Shown in pieces: positions 38,202 to 50,232 of a stretch of 64,000 bases of DNA; the first letter of the stretch is position 1, and every line of letters begins with the position of its first letter. The translations under genes and the position numbers were made by a program. The notes below the pieces were generated by a model. The model had not been told where the DNA came from, did not search any database, and saw nothing but the letters and a program-made list of their open reading frames with translations. This DNA comes from Nannochloropsis oceanica (taxonomy: Eukaryota > Sar > Eustigmatophyceae > Eustigmatales > Monodopsidaceae). The DNA lies in NCBI GenBank assembly GCA_004519485.1, contig CP038135.1, forward strand, positions 1,055,001-1,119,000, written 5' to 3'.

Positions 38202-41200
38202 TCAGGCTTTGTGGTCGCAGGTGGCCGTCTTGATGAGCTGCAGGATCTTTGGGAAGAGGGGCAGCAAGGTCTCCAGGTTCTCCTTTACCGCCTGGACAAA
38301 GGCAAGATTCAGGTGGGAGGGGAGGAGGATTTAAGGTTAAGGCCTGCTTCCCTCCCTCCCTCCCTCCCTCTCTCCTTCTCTTCTGGCCATCTTCCCTTCC
38401 TACGCTTTCTTTCTTACCCCTTCTGATCGCGACGTCCTGTCTAGTCCCTCCTTCCCCCCTCCCTCCCTCCCGTCCTCCCTCCCGCCCGCACCTTGGGACT
38501 TCCCGGCAGCGTGACGATAAAGGTGTCTCCTCTTACGCCGGCCACCGGCCGCGAGAGGACGGCAAACGGCGTGTGCTTTGTCCCCACCTGAACCCCCAAA
38601 AAATAATGAATGAATCAATCAATCGGCAACATTCACCAAAATGTAAATATAGTAAGGGGCTATACTAATTACAAACGAATGAATGAATGGGCCTTTTCAA
38701 ATAAAACCCCAAATTCGCGAGTCGTCCGTGTCCTTCCCTTCCCCCCCTTTCCCCCTTCCCTCCCTCCCTCCCTCCCTCCCTCCCTCGTTCCTCACCTCCA
38801 TGATCCTCCATACTACGCCTGGTGCCTCCTTCTCCAGTAACGGTCGGACGGCCTCTGGGGTCAGATCGCGGGGCGCGAAGCCCGTGCCGCCACTGGTGAG
38901 AATGACGTCCACCTAAGAAGGGAAGGTGGGAGGGGAGAGGGGGGGGGGAGGGAGGGAGGGAGGGAGGGGAGAAGAGGGAGGGAGGATGAAGGGGGTCAGA
39001 TGACGAGGCACAAAGCCCGCCAGTGCCGCCACTCGAAGGCAGAGGGAGGGAGGGAGGGAGGAAGGGAGGGAGGGAGGGAGGGAGGAAAGGAGGGAGGGAG
39101 GGAGGGAGGAAGGGAGGGAAGGCGTACCTTGTAGTAGTCAGCCCAGGAGCTGATCTTCTGCTGGATCTGAGGAATATCGTCGGGGACAATGTCGGTGCGC
39201 GTGATGATCATCCTGAGGCCCTTGGACTGGAAGGATTCGCCTGGAAGAGGGAGGGAGGGAGGGAGGGAGGGAGGGAGGGAGGGAGGGAGGGAGGTGCAAG
39301 AATTATTAGGTGCAAGGATGATAGCGCTCTGCATTTTTTGCTGAACCAAGCCCCTTTCCTCCCTCCCTTCCTCCCTTCCTCCCTCCCTTCCTTCCTCCCT
39401 TCCTTCCTTCCTTCCTCCCTTCCTTCCTCCCTCCCTCACCAGTCAGGATCCGGGCCATGGCCGGGCCGCTCTTGTCCTCGTATGTGCCCTCGTGGGCTCG
39501 GTCTGAGACCGTCAGCAGGGCTACCTTTATCTCTGAATGGAGGGAGGGACGGAGGGACGGAGAGCGGGGAGTAAGGTGAGCTACTTGTCTTCATCCCTCG
39601 TTTTGTGGACCCGTGGGAGATAGCCTGAAAAAGGAAGAATGGAGGGAGGGAGGGAGGGAGGGAGGGAGGGAGGGAGGGAGGGAGGGAGGGAGGGGCCAAG
39701 CATACCTTGGAGTGGGATGGCCACAGCGGCAGTAGCACCCGCAGTATCTGCCTTCCCTTCTGCCTTGATCGACTTATCACTATCACGGTGCTCCTGCTGC
39801 TGCTGATGATGAGGATGCTGCTGCTGTCCCTGCCCTTTCCCATCCTTCGAAGCCATTGGAGGAGGAGGGGCAGCAGCAGTACCAGCAGCCGCAGCAGAGG
39901 GCGCGCAACACGGGCATCCCTCATAGACATACGACGCTTCCTCCTTCCCTCCCTCCCCCCCTCCCGCTTCCTGCTCCGGCTCGTCCACTGCCGCGGCGCG
40001 TGGGTGAGCGCAGAGGGAGGGGGAGGGAGGAGGAGGGAGGGGGCCGAGGAGGAGAGCTTGCACCGACTGACCCGGGGAGAGAGTATCTGGAAAAGGGGGG
40101 AAGGAGGGAGGGAGGGAGGGAGGGAGGGAGGGAGGGAGAAAGGGAGGGAGGGAGGGAAGGGAGGCATGATGGAAAAGTGAAGAAAAGACGTATTTGGTGT
40201 GGACATGATATTCCACTTCGTTTTCTTACTCCTGCCTACCCTCCCTCCCTCCCTCCCTCCCTCCCTACCCTCCCCAGCAGGCAGACACAAGAGGGCGTTC
40301 GCCTGGCGCATCGAGAGCAGTCGAGATGAAATCTGACGGCCCGTAGAATGAGCGAGGAAGGCCTAGAAGGGAGGGAGGGAGAGAGGGAGGGAGGAAGGGA
40401 GGGAAGGAGAAGAGGTTCAAGTGAGTGACTGCAGAGACTATACTTTTCCCTCCTCCCCTCCTTCTCTCCCTCCCCCCCTCTCCCCCTCTTTCCCTCCCTA
40501 CCTTCTTCCCTTCGTCCCAGACCACACACGCCCGCTGGTACTCCGGCCGCTCCTTATCAAGACGCGTGGGACTAGTGAGGGAGACGGAGAGCTGGGGAGG
40601 GAGGGAAAGAGAGAGGAAAGGAGGGAGGGAGGGAGGTGGTGTACAGGTGTATTTCAAAGAGGTGGGAAAAACAAAGAAATGAAGGAACTGAGCGAGGGAG
40701 GGAGGGAGGGAAGTAGGAAAAAAGACTCACCTGCGGGAGCATGCAGAGGGAGGAGGGGAGACCCTGCATCTTCTTAAGGGCCGGCGCGACCAGGAGGTGG
40801 GCGCAGACGAGGGAAGAGACAGGATTGCCTGGGAGGGTGGTGGGTGGGTGTGTAGATGTGTGAGAGTGTTTGTCGTACTAGGGTGATTTCGAGGAAGAGG
40901 TAGGCACTGGGGCGTCTGTGTGTACGTGTGAAGGTCTTTGTCGTACTTAGGAATGTGGGCTTGCAGCGTCCATGTGACTTTACTGAGCCCTCCTTCCCTC
41001 CTTCCCCCCCTCTTCTGCCCTTCCCTCAAGTCATGGTTGGCAGTCAGACGATTTATCTCTCCCTCCTTCACTCCCTTCCCCCCGCCCTCCCTGGGCGTCT
41101 TACCCGGCAGGGCGAAAACCAGCTTGTCCCTCTTTCCCTCCACTCCCCCTCCAGCAGCGGAGGCGGAGGAGGAGGAGGAGGAGGAGGAGGAGGAGGAGGA

Positions 41201-43670
41201 GGAAGGGCAGGGGATGGTAGCGATGGTGGTGGGCTTGCCGGGCTTCATGTTCAGGCGTCTGAGGGAGGGAGGGAGGGAGGGAGGGAGGGAGGAAAAGTAG
41301 GAAGAAGGATTTGGAAACACGGGGGAAAGGTGATTCAGGGAATTCAAGAGAGGAGTAGTCAGCACAGGAAGAAGGGAGGAAGGGAGGGGAGCACGAACCC
41401 AACGCGGATGGTCCCGAGCGAGGCTAAAGCGGGCTTGAGCAGGTCTGCCTCTCCCATTGACACCCCTCCTGAAGACACCAGCACGTCACATAGGGAGAGC
41501 GCCGCGGCCAGGGAGGAGGCAAGGGCGGCTTGGCCCACTCGGTCCCTTGAGGGAGGGAGGGAGGGAGGGAGGGAGGGAGGGAGGGAGGGAGGGAGGGAGG
41601 GAGGGAGGGAGGGAGGGAAGGAGGAGTCGGTCAGCAAATGCTTATTTTGCCCTCTTTCCCCAATATTCCTGTGTATGTCCAATCCTTCCCTCTCGCCCTC
41701 TCTCCCTCCCTTTCTCCCTCCCTCCCTCCCTCACCTGACGATGCCCAGGTCCACCACCTTATCCCTCCCCACAAGCTCCGAAAACAAGGCCAGCAACGTC
41801 GGCCTGTTGCTATCCCGGATCAGCCCTCCCTCCCTCCCGCCCTCAAGCCCGGCCTCGATGAGCTCGTCCCCAGTAGAGAGCACACCGATGGTCGGCTTGG
41901 GGAAGACGGAGACTGCCTGGACACGGCCCACGGAGGCCAAGAGGCCTTAGGGGGGGGGGGAGGAGAGGAGGAGTAGGTGTTGAGGGAGGGGGGGAGGGAG
42001 GGAGGGAGGGAGGGAGGGAGGGAAGGAGAAAAGGAGGGAGACGTGTACGTACCGATTTCTGCCGGGCCTAGGAGAGTGAGGCGACGGAGGATGACCTCTC
42101 CCTGGGAATAGGGCGGGAGGGAGGGAGGTAAGGGCGGGAGGGAGGGAGGTAAGGGCGGGAGGGAGGGAGGGAGCAAGAGGCCTGGAGTACAGGAGGAAGG
42201 GACAAAGGGAGGAAGGGACGGCGGGAGGGAACGAGGGACATACTACTGCCATGTCGCTGCCGGGGGCACGGACCCACTGGCCGGGGGGAGAGGAGACGAG
42301 GAGGCGCACTGAGGGAGGGAGGGAAGGAGGGAGAGAGGGAGGGAGGGAGGGAGACGCCATCATGTGAAGTCACACAGTGAAGGGTCGAGGGAAAGTTGAC
42401 AAGTGGAAACGGATTTGTTTTCCATTCATATAATTGTATAATCATTGTCGATTACGCACCAGCAGTCTCTCTCCTCCCTCCTCCCCCACTTAAGGGCGAG
42501 GCGTCCTCTGTCTCTTCAATCTTCACCACAGCATCCGCACCCTGAGGAAGCTTGGCTCCGGTGGTGATGTAGCACACCGTACCACGGGCGAGGATGAGGC
42601 CTGGAGGGAGGAATGGGAGGTGGGGAAGAGGGGGGGGAGGCAAGGAGCAGGAGGGGGATGTAAGTGTCTGTGTCATGGGAAAGCTTGGTGTTTGTCGTAC
42701 TGCTAGAACGAAGTGTGCCGCAGGGTGAGGATGAGGCCTGGGGGCACGGAAAAGTGTGAATTAGATCGTCACTTTGGCCATCATCCAGGAGGAAATGAGG
42801 ATTGGAAGGAGGGAAGGAGGGAGGGAAGGAGGACAGCTTACCATGCGCGTCGGGATCGATGCCGGCAGTGAGTCTACCAACCACGGGGAAGATGCCCGCA
42901 CCGTCCGAAGAGTGGATGGCATACCCGTCCATGATGGCGGCAGCGAAGGGGGGTTGTGGCTCCCGAGCCTTTTGGCGTGGAGGGAAGGAAGGGAGGGAGG
43001 GAGGGCGGGTGTTTTGGAAGGAGCAAAAGATGGAGCGTCTCGCATCGCTTTGGAAGAAAAGGAATAAAAATAATGTCCACAAAGTTTGAGTAGGAGATAT
43101 GGGAGAGAGGGGAAAGGGAAATAGGAATAAAGAGAGATGAAGCTTATCTCAGTGAAACGTACCACGATATCCTCAGCCAGAACGCAGCCCAGTGCCTCTT
43201 GCAGAGGGACTTGGACCGGAAGAGCGGCGTGGGTGTGTTGGAGCACAATGGTCAGGGCGTCGTCGACTGTGCAAGGGAAAGAAGAAATTTATGAAGAGCC
43301 ATCTCAGGAGATGTCCAGGTGGGGTGTCCATGCATGCGGCGTGTGTATAATCGTCTAGTTCCCTTTACTCAAACCAATGTTGAACTCGTCCCTCGGCTCC
43401 CCTCTTCTATCTCCATCGGCGCGGTAGCCGAACCATGACCACTCATGCCTTGGTCTTTTCATGTCCATCTTTTTTCTCTACGTCCCCTGTCCCCAGGCCT
43501 ATTCCCTACTCCTCTCCTCCCTCCACTCAAACCCTCTCCTCCCTCCACTCAAACCCACCACTGATCATGGGCCAAGCGCTCTTCCGCTCTTGTTTGCGGC
43601 CCGAAGCTCCAATCGACGAGGTGGTAGCCGTGGACGTCATGGTGGCCACGTCGTCTTTTTGGCCGTGCAT
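38202..43670 (-). CDS. CNX1: CNX1-type molybdenum insertase (MoeA domain then MogA domain)
   Basis: Last steps of molybdenum cofactor synthesis: the MogA part adenylylates molybdopterin and the MoeA part inserts molybdate; cytosolic. Eighteen exons from 5' to 3': 43559-43670, 43163-43266, 42842-42968, 42460-42600, 42244-42308, 42053-42101, 41735-41945, 41399-41545, 41104-41258, 40731-40828, 40502-40591, 40269-40362, 39706-40086, 39440-39532, 39128-39240, 38796-38912, 38492-38587 and 38202-38291; all phases close, about 760 residues. MoeA marks: [77 protein letters not shown]...[13 protein letters not shown] ~120-residue linker follows, with CPCC and Q/H-rich parts. MogA marks: [53 protein letters not shown]. 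The E-then-G order is that of plant CNX1, opposite to animal gephyrin. A run of about 13 serines is inserted before ALPGNP. Confidence 0.95.
38992..39036 (-). repeat. Ghost copy of part of CNX1 exon 16
   Basis: The intron upstream of exon 16 (38796-38912) holds AGTGGCGGCACTGGCGGGCTTTGTGCC...ATCTGACCC on the minus strand, matching the exon's [14 protein letters not shown] segment with small gaps. It lacks the exon's first ~18 bases and has no splice sites. Confidence 0.6.
42712..42737 (-). repeat. Ghost copy of CNX1 exon 4 start
   Basis: Minus strand CCCCAG|GCCTCATCCTCACCCTGCGG matches the exon 4 start CTCCAG|GCCTCATCCTCGCCCGTGG at 42600. The acceptor is still intact, but the frame is lost after a few codons. 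Confidence 0.65.
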
Positions 43671-44055
43671 GCGTGATGCCGTCTCGCTTGCCTATTTGCC
43701 ATGATGGGGAATGGGAGTGGCTCGAGTACAGGTTTGCTTCAAGAGGATCCAACGTGTGGGAGGGGAGGCTAAAGCTATGCTATGGAGGTCTCAAGATTAC
43801 CGACAGAAATAAGTCTGGCACAATTAAAACCCTACAAGCCCCTGTTCTCGTGGGTTGTGGGAGGGGTCCAACAGCTGAACCTACGTCGTATTTTATGGCT
43901 TTTTAGGCCTCCCCTCAAGTCAACTGAGGGAGGTGGCGCGAGCGAGTGCATCTACAGTGATGATGGAATGCTTGCTGAGCAATGGTCTGGCGCTTCCCTA
44001 AATTAATTGTCCCATCCACCGCACACCACACAACCCACAGCTTGCTGTAGCCACT
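43671..44055. promoter_or_regulatory. Shared 5' region of CNX1 (-) and RNA-binding protein (+)
   Basis: 385 bases between divergent starts, so both promoters lie here. No recognisable element. For CNX1 an in-frame ATG lies at 43640 inside the first exon; I chose the upstream one at 43670, the first after an in-frame stop. Confidence 0.5.
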
Positions 44056-46986
44056 ATGTCCAACCCTCCCACGGACCCGAATGCCCTGTCGCAGCAGTAC
44101 AACCAAGCAGACAGGTAGGCTCTTCTCTCCTCCCCCTCCATTGCATCGCACCTCTCTTTCCTGATAGTCCTACCCGCCCCTATTCTCGGAACCAACAGTA
44201 ATGGCGGCGCCCCTCCCCTTCCCCCGCCTGCGCAAGGGCCTATTCCTACGGGAGGACAGTACCAGAGCGTCGGCAACCAAGGGTGGGGGTTCATCGTTCC
44301 GGAGGGCACTGGAGGAGACGTAAGACATCCGAAGACAGGAAGAGGAAGGGGAGGGAGACGATAGGAAGGCACGCAGGGCGTGCTACACACAAAGTTCTCG
44401 ATCCACAGTGGAAGGAATGAGGGTGTTTAAGAACAAGATTGCTGTTTTCTATAGTTCCTGGTCTGATCCATGTCTACATCCCACTACATCTCAGCAGGCA
44501 GGCCCCACCACCACCTCCCCCCTCCCGGTCGACGGTTCCAATCTTCCATATCGCGGATGGGGAGAGCAGCAGCAGCAACAACAGCAGCAGCAACAACAAC
44601 AACAGCAGCAGCAGCAGCCAGCCCCACCTTCTGGCGGTGGTGGTGGCGGCGGAGGAAGAGGAGGAGGAGGAAGAGGAGGAGGGATGTACGGGGCGGGGAC
44701 GGCTGGGGGGACGGACAGGACAAATCTGATTGTGAATTATCTGCCTAATGAGACAGACGATGCGGGCCTACGGGTAAAGAGGGAAGGAAGAAGGAAGGGA
44801 GGGAGGGTAGGATGGAGACAATAAAGAGGATTTGGAAGTCTTGGCGAGGACAACGTGAGGACGAGGGCACTCGTCCATCCACTCTCCTTCTCTCCCTCCC
44901 TCCCTCCCTCCCTCCCTCCCTCCCTCCCTCCCTTTCTTCCTCCCTTCAGGAACTGTTCCAAGAGTTTGGTCCCGTGGAGTCAGCCCGCGTCATTCGGGAG
45001 AAGGGCTCGGGTCGATCTTTGGGCTACGGTTTCGTCAAGGTGGGGAGGGAGGGAGGGAGGGAGGGAAGGGGAGGGATTTGTAATGTAAAGCGTAACCACC
45101 CCTCTTTCTTTTTCCCCCGTGTCAATCACTCATTCATCATAACAACGACGACGACAAATCGCTTTACAAATAACAGTTTTCGGAACCGTCAGCGGCGGAC
45201 TCGGCCATATTGAGCCGCAATGGCCACCAGGTCTGCGGCAAACGCATCAAGGTAATGCCTGCCCTCCCTCCCTCCCTTTTTCCCTCGTCCACTCTCTAGA
45301 CATGTGTTTCTCGTACCCACCATGATCTCTCTCTACAGGTGTCGGTCGCTCGCCCTGCGTCCGAGGACCACAAACACACCAAACTCTACGTTGCGAACCT
45401 GCCACACGTACGTCACCCCCTCCCTCCCCCCCCTCCCTCCCTCCCCCCCTCCCTCTCTTTCTCCCGAGGTCACCCACGTATCCGCTCCCCCCCCTCCCTC
45501 CCTCCCCTCCCTCCCTCAGCACTATGACAAGGCGGAGGTCATCCAGATGTTCGCCCCCTACGGCCGCATCATTGAGTGTCGCCTCCTGACCGAGTCCGCC
45601 ACCGGTACCTCCTCCCTCCCTCCCTCCCTCCCTCCCTCTCTCTTTCCCTCCCTCTGGTGCGTCTCATTTCACTCGTCCCTCCGTCCCTCCCTCCGTCCCT
45701 CCCTCCGTCCCTCCCCCCCTTCCTCCCTCAGGCAAATTCCGCGGCATTGCTTTCGTCCAGTACAACACCAAGCAGGAGGCCGCCGACGGTAGGGGAGGGA
45801 GGGAGGGAGGGAGGGAGGGAGGGAGGGAGGTAGATGAAAGGAAATCGTTTCCAACAACGCCGATGCTTACCCCTCCCTCCCTCCCTCCCTCCCTCCCTTC
45901 CTTCCTCCCTCCCTTCCTCGCCCTCTCCAAGCCACGCGCGCCCTGCACAACACGCCCATGGAGGGCGTCTCCCGGCCCCTGATCGTGAAGCTCGCGGACG
46001 ACAAGGGCGACCATAGCAGGGACCGAGGGGCCGGCAGGCAGCAGGTAGGGAGGGAGGGAGGGAGGGAGGGAGGGAGGGAGGGAGGGAGGGAGGGAGGGAG
46101 GGAATGCCAGTATCTTGGCATCGCTGTTGTCAGAATTTGGTGAGCCGGTCCGGGAAACCTCCCTCCCTCCCTCCCTCCCTCCCTCCCTCTTTTGCTCCTC
46201 CCGAGGGCGGCGGGGAGGATATGGACCAAGCGCGCAGCACTGTCTGAATCCTCTCCCCCTTTTCACCCACCCTACCCTCCCTCCCTCCCTCCCTCCCTCC
46301 CTCCCCTCCTCCTCCTCCCCAGAGCGGCGGGGGTGGGTATGGACCAGCTCGCAGCGGTGGCTACGGCGGCCATCAGCACCGATACGATCCCATTTATGGC
46401 ACCGCAGGTACGTCCTTATCCTTGTGCTTATCCTTGTCCTCCCTCCCTCCCTCCCTCCCTCCCTCCCTCCCTCCCTCCCTCCCTTTTCCCCTCCCTCCCT
46501 TCCTTCCTCCCTCACCTGCTTATGCCTAGTCTCGACCTCCGAACCCCGAACTCTCCTCTCCCGTCGCTCGCTCTCCAAGAAGACACAGACAGACCCTCCC
46601 TCCCTCCCTCCCTCCCTCCCTCCCTCCCTCCCTCCCTCCCTCCCTCCCTCCCTTCCTTCTTCAGGTGCAATTCCCCCGAGTCAGGCGGGAGGAGCCACAG
46701 ACATCTTGGCCAGCCTCATGGGCCCGGGGAGTGGATACGGTGAGGAGGGAGGGAGGGAGGAAGGGAGGGAGGGAGGGAGGAAGGGAGGGAGGGGTGGAGG
46801 GGTGGGGGTGGGAATGGAATAGTCTAGATAGAGTGGATGCTTGCAGATGGTCCAGGGGAAGAATGAGAATATGAATGTGGGAATGATTATAAAAGGAATT
46901 CATTCTCACCATCACACCTGAATTTGTCCTCTTTTCTCTTTTTTTTGCGCATGCACTCCTGAAGACCACCACCAGCAACAGCAGCC

Positions 46987-47018
<32 letters not shown>

Positions 47019-49215
47019 TGAACCAGGCCAACCTCTTGGGAGGGCTTTTGAGTAATCCGGCCTTGCTTCAGACGCTTGGTAAGGAGGGAGGGAGGGAAGG
47101 GGAGAGGGAGGGAGGGAGGGGGCGAGGGAAGGAGGAAGAGAAGAAAAGTAGACACTAATCGACCAAGCCATTGTACACACCACCCATTTCCCTCCCTCCC
47201 TCCCTCCCTCCCTCCCTCCCTCCCTCCCCTCCCTCCCTCCCTCCCTCCCTCCCTCCCACCGTGCCCGTAGTCTCGAGCCTCGCCTCAGCGCAACAGCAAC
47301 ATCAAGTTCCCGGCATGCCCCCCCCCCCCTCCTTCCGGCCCTCCCTCCTACCCCCCTGCCTATCCCAGTGGTCCGGTTCCTTCCCCCTACCTCCTTCCTC
47401 CACCACAGCAGCAGCAGCAGCAGCAGCAGCAGCCACAAGCTCCCCTCCCTCCTCCTTCCTATACCCCTTACGAGACCTCTGCTCCTGCTCCTGCTGCCCC
47501 TCCTCCTTCTTATTACCCGCAGCGGGGAGGGTGGGAGGGAGGGGGGGGCGACGCCTACGGCCAACCCATGGGAGGAGGGGGAGGAGGAGGAGAAGGAGGA
47601 GGAGGAGGAGGGGGAGGGGGAGGATACGGAGGGGCGGGGGGAGGAAGGGAAGGAGGGAAGCCCCACGCCCCTCCAACCTCGGCGGTGGAGGGGGAGGGAT
47701 ACGTGCTCTATGTCGGAAACCTGCCTTCCTCTGCCACGGCGGATTTGTTGCGGCAAATGGGTATGTGCATCCCCTCCCTCCTTTCCTCCCTCCCTCCCGC
47801 CCTCCCTACCTCCTTGCCGGAGGACATTACCAATATAGTCAGTGTTTACCCGTCCGTGATACCTCCCTCCCTCCCTCCCCACCTACCTACCTACCTACCT
47901 ACCTTCCTTCCTTCCTACCTACCTATCTATCTACTTATCTACATCCCTTCTTCCTCCCCTCTCTAGGCAAAGCATTGTCGACAACAGAATGTGAATTTTG
48001 CCCACTCGCATCCCTTCATCCCTCCCTCCCTCCCTCCCTCCCTCCCACCCTTCTCAGCCTCCCCCTCCGGGCAAGTCGTCTCCGCCAACGTCGTGTGCCA
48101 GAAGTCCACCACGATCTGCAAGGGCTTTGGTTTTATCACCATGCGCAGCGAGCCGGAGGTACGTTTCTGCCCGCCCTCCCTTCCGCCCTCATGATGCTTC
48201 ATCCATTTCTCGGACGCCGCCTGGAAGGCGGCGTTGGTCAGGGAATCGATTTGATTTTTTGTGAGATCGACCGATATTTGTCATGATATTAGCTATGATA
48301 TTAGCCATGATACTAGCCGTGATTAGCACTCTCAACCCTCTTAATTAGCATGTCGAAACATTCTGATACGGCGGCAGCTTTTTTAAAACAAATTAAAAAC
48401 AACAAATATTTTAACTTCCCTCCCTCCCTCCCTCCCTCCCTCCCAGGCCTCGGCCGTGATCCAGGCGTTGAATGGTTTGCCCATGGGCGAGCGTACCCTC
48501 AAGGTACGGGCATATGAGGGAGAGAGGGAGGGAGGGAGGGAGGCAGGGAGGGAGGGAGGGTGAGGGTGTATAGAAGCCGGCCCGTTTTCCTCTCCTCTGC
48601 CTCCTCCGCCACCACCACCACTACATGTTCCTTCTTTCCCTTCTTTCCATGGGAGAATGGAGAGGGGGGGGGGATTGCGTGCAGCGTTATCGATGCGCGC
48701 CCTCTGGTGGGGCTTGGGTAGACATGACGCGGGGTTCCTCTGAAAGAGTTTCTGGACCTTCCGTCCGTGCGTAGCGGTCGGTAATAAGGGGGGGAACCAC
48801 CCCTACAACAAGGAGCACAGGCCTATGAGCACAAGGAAGGGAAAGCAGCTTAGATATTGAATAGGATGGTGATCTCGACAAGAACGGATTAAAGGTGAAG
48901 GGCTCCAATTCCCTCCTCTGGACTCTTCTTCTTCTTCTTCATGCCCTTTTGAGGCTTCTAGAGAGCTCTACTTCATTTGAGTGAAGATCATTCCTCATCT
49001 CTGAAATTTTTGATCCCTCCTCCTCCTCCTCCTCCCTCCTCCTCCTCCTCCTCTACTCGTACTCCTTACCTTCTCCTCTTCCTCTTTCCTTGATGCTCTA
49101 TCCGTCTTTCTTCCTCTTCCTCTCACTTAATTTCCACACACCCTCCTTTTTTTTCCTTCCCTTTCCTCTTTTCTCTCACTCGCAGGTCACATTCCGTCAG
49201 TCATCTGGCAAGTAG
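44056..49215 (+). CDS. Three-RRM RNA-binding protein (ELAV/Bruno-like), Q/G-rich
   Basis: Binds RNA through three RRMs. Exons: 44056-44114, 44199-44319, 44498-44773, 44950-45039, 45177-45251, 45339-45407, 45520-45604, 45732-45788, 45932-46044, 46323-46407, 46665-46739, 46965-47078, 47271-47760, 48058-48158, 48447-48503 and 49186-49215. RRM1: TNLIVNYLPNETDDAGLR, GRSLGYGFVK. RRM2: TKLYVANLPH, GKFRGIAFVQYNTKQEAA. RRM3: YVLYVGNLPSSATADLL, SGQVVSANVV, CKGFGFITM, ending VTFRQSSGK. Between RRM2 and RRM3 lies a long disordered part with RGG-like, polyQ and poly-G/P stretches. RRM1-RRM2 adjacency and a distant RRM3 are typical of ELAV/CELF proteins. Phases close except in the exon 47271-47760, where a run of 12 C (47318-47329) breaks the frame by one base; 11 C would restore it. 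That is probably a homopolymer sequencing error or length variant. Confidence 0.9.
46197..46247 (+). repeat. Ghost copy of RNA-binding protein exon 10 start
   Basis: CTCCTCCCGAGGGCGGCGGGGAGGATATGGACCAAGCGCGCAGC parallels the real CTCCCCAGAGCGGCGGGGGTGGGTATGGACCAGCTCGCAGC at 46315. The acceptor CCAG has become CCGAG. Confidence 0.75.
47878..47945. repeat. (CCTA)n/(CCTT)n microsatellite in an intron
   Basis: Short runs of CCTA, CCTT, CTAT and TCTA in the RRM3 intron. Shortly after, CTCTCTAG|GCAAAGCATTG near 47966 looks like an acceptor, but joining there breaks RRM3, so I treat it as intronic. Confidence 0.6.
48282..48326. repeat. 12-bp tandem repeat (ATGATATTAGCC-like) in an intron
   Basis: About four imperfect units of [C/T]ATGATATTAGC in the AT-rich intron between the RRM3 exons. 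This intron differs in base composition from the others. Confidence 0.7.
48504..49185 (+). other. Long last intron of the RNA-binding protein gene
   Basis: 682 bases separating the penultimate exon from the 30-base last exon (VTFRQSSGK, stop). It includes a moderately complex stretch at 48690-48910 and pyrimidine-rich sequence (TCCTCC, CTTCTT) after 48920. No exon is supported inside. Confidence 0.55.
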
Positions 49216-50232
49216 TTAAGGAGTCTCGCCCGTCCTCCCCTTCTACTTCTCCTCATTTCCTCTTCCTCTTCTTCTTATTCTTCTACTTCTACCGCTGCCA
49301 CTGCTGCCTCTCCTTCTTCTCCTTCTCCTCCCCCTCGTCTTCGTGCGCCTTTCCTCCTTGCCACTTGCCTCTTTTCCTCCTTCGCTTTCTCAGGTCTTTT
49401 CTAGATTGATTTGGCATAAGCGGATGGAGATAAGAAGGGAGACTTCTGGTTTCTGCATGGGCCTTTCCTTGCCCCTCTTTTTTCTTCTTGCGGTGATTGA
49501 TCCCTTTTCTCCGCTCCTCCTCTCTTTCTTCCTTCGGCTTCACATTACCATCACGGTCGCCCCCCTTCCTTTCCCCACTCCTTCCCACCTTCATTCCTTC
49601 CTTGAATTCTTCTTGCTTCTTGTGTCATTGGGCTCTCCTGACATGGGGCAAGGCGGTGGCAGATTACACACTGTATGGCCGGTGTGGTGAGAGTAAGAGA
49701 GGAAAGAAATGTTGGAGGTAGGCAAGCCGCAGCATCTGCAGCAGCAGCAGCAGCAGCGCTCCAAATGACAAAGTTTAAGAGCATGAGGCTTGCTACACAA
49801 AGAAACAAATTAATTGAGTGCGATAGGATGTCGCTTCGGTGCATGTGGTGCTACATGTCACACACACTTTCCATCGCTTTAGCTTTCTCGCTTCCTGTTT
49901 CTACCTCTACTCGCCTGGTGCTTTTCACTCCCGAGGTGCCCGCCAACCATCTTTCTTGTTATCAACAATGCGAAAGAAATTTACTTAGTCTACACATACT
50001 GATGTCTATGTCCTATCTCTATACTTCTTACATATCTGTATAAAAAACACAAAATGCATACTCTAATGCACGTGACATACCCACGGTCATTTCGTTCCAG
50101 CGTCTCCTCCCTCCTTCCCTTCTTACATGCCCCTTCATCTCCTTACTCGTATTCTCAATTTATTCCTCCTCCTCCTCCTCCTCCTCCTCTTCCTCCTCCT
50201 CCTCCTCCTCCTCCTCTTGATTCTTACCCTTC
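49216..50232. other. Convergent intergenic region
   Basis: About 1 kb between the stops of the RNA-binding protein (+) and the DAO oxidoreductase (-). Contains CT-rich stretches, a short CAG run at 49737-49756 and CTCCTC at 50165-50215. No gene supported; likely two 3' UTRs. Confidence 0.5.

Noticed and set aside
47966-48050. Possible exon after CTCTCTAG at 47966 (GKALSTTECEF)
   Set aside because: It interrupts RRM3 and has no donor; joining 47760 to 48058 gives a continuous RRM with the right phase.
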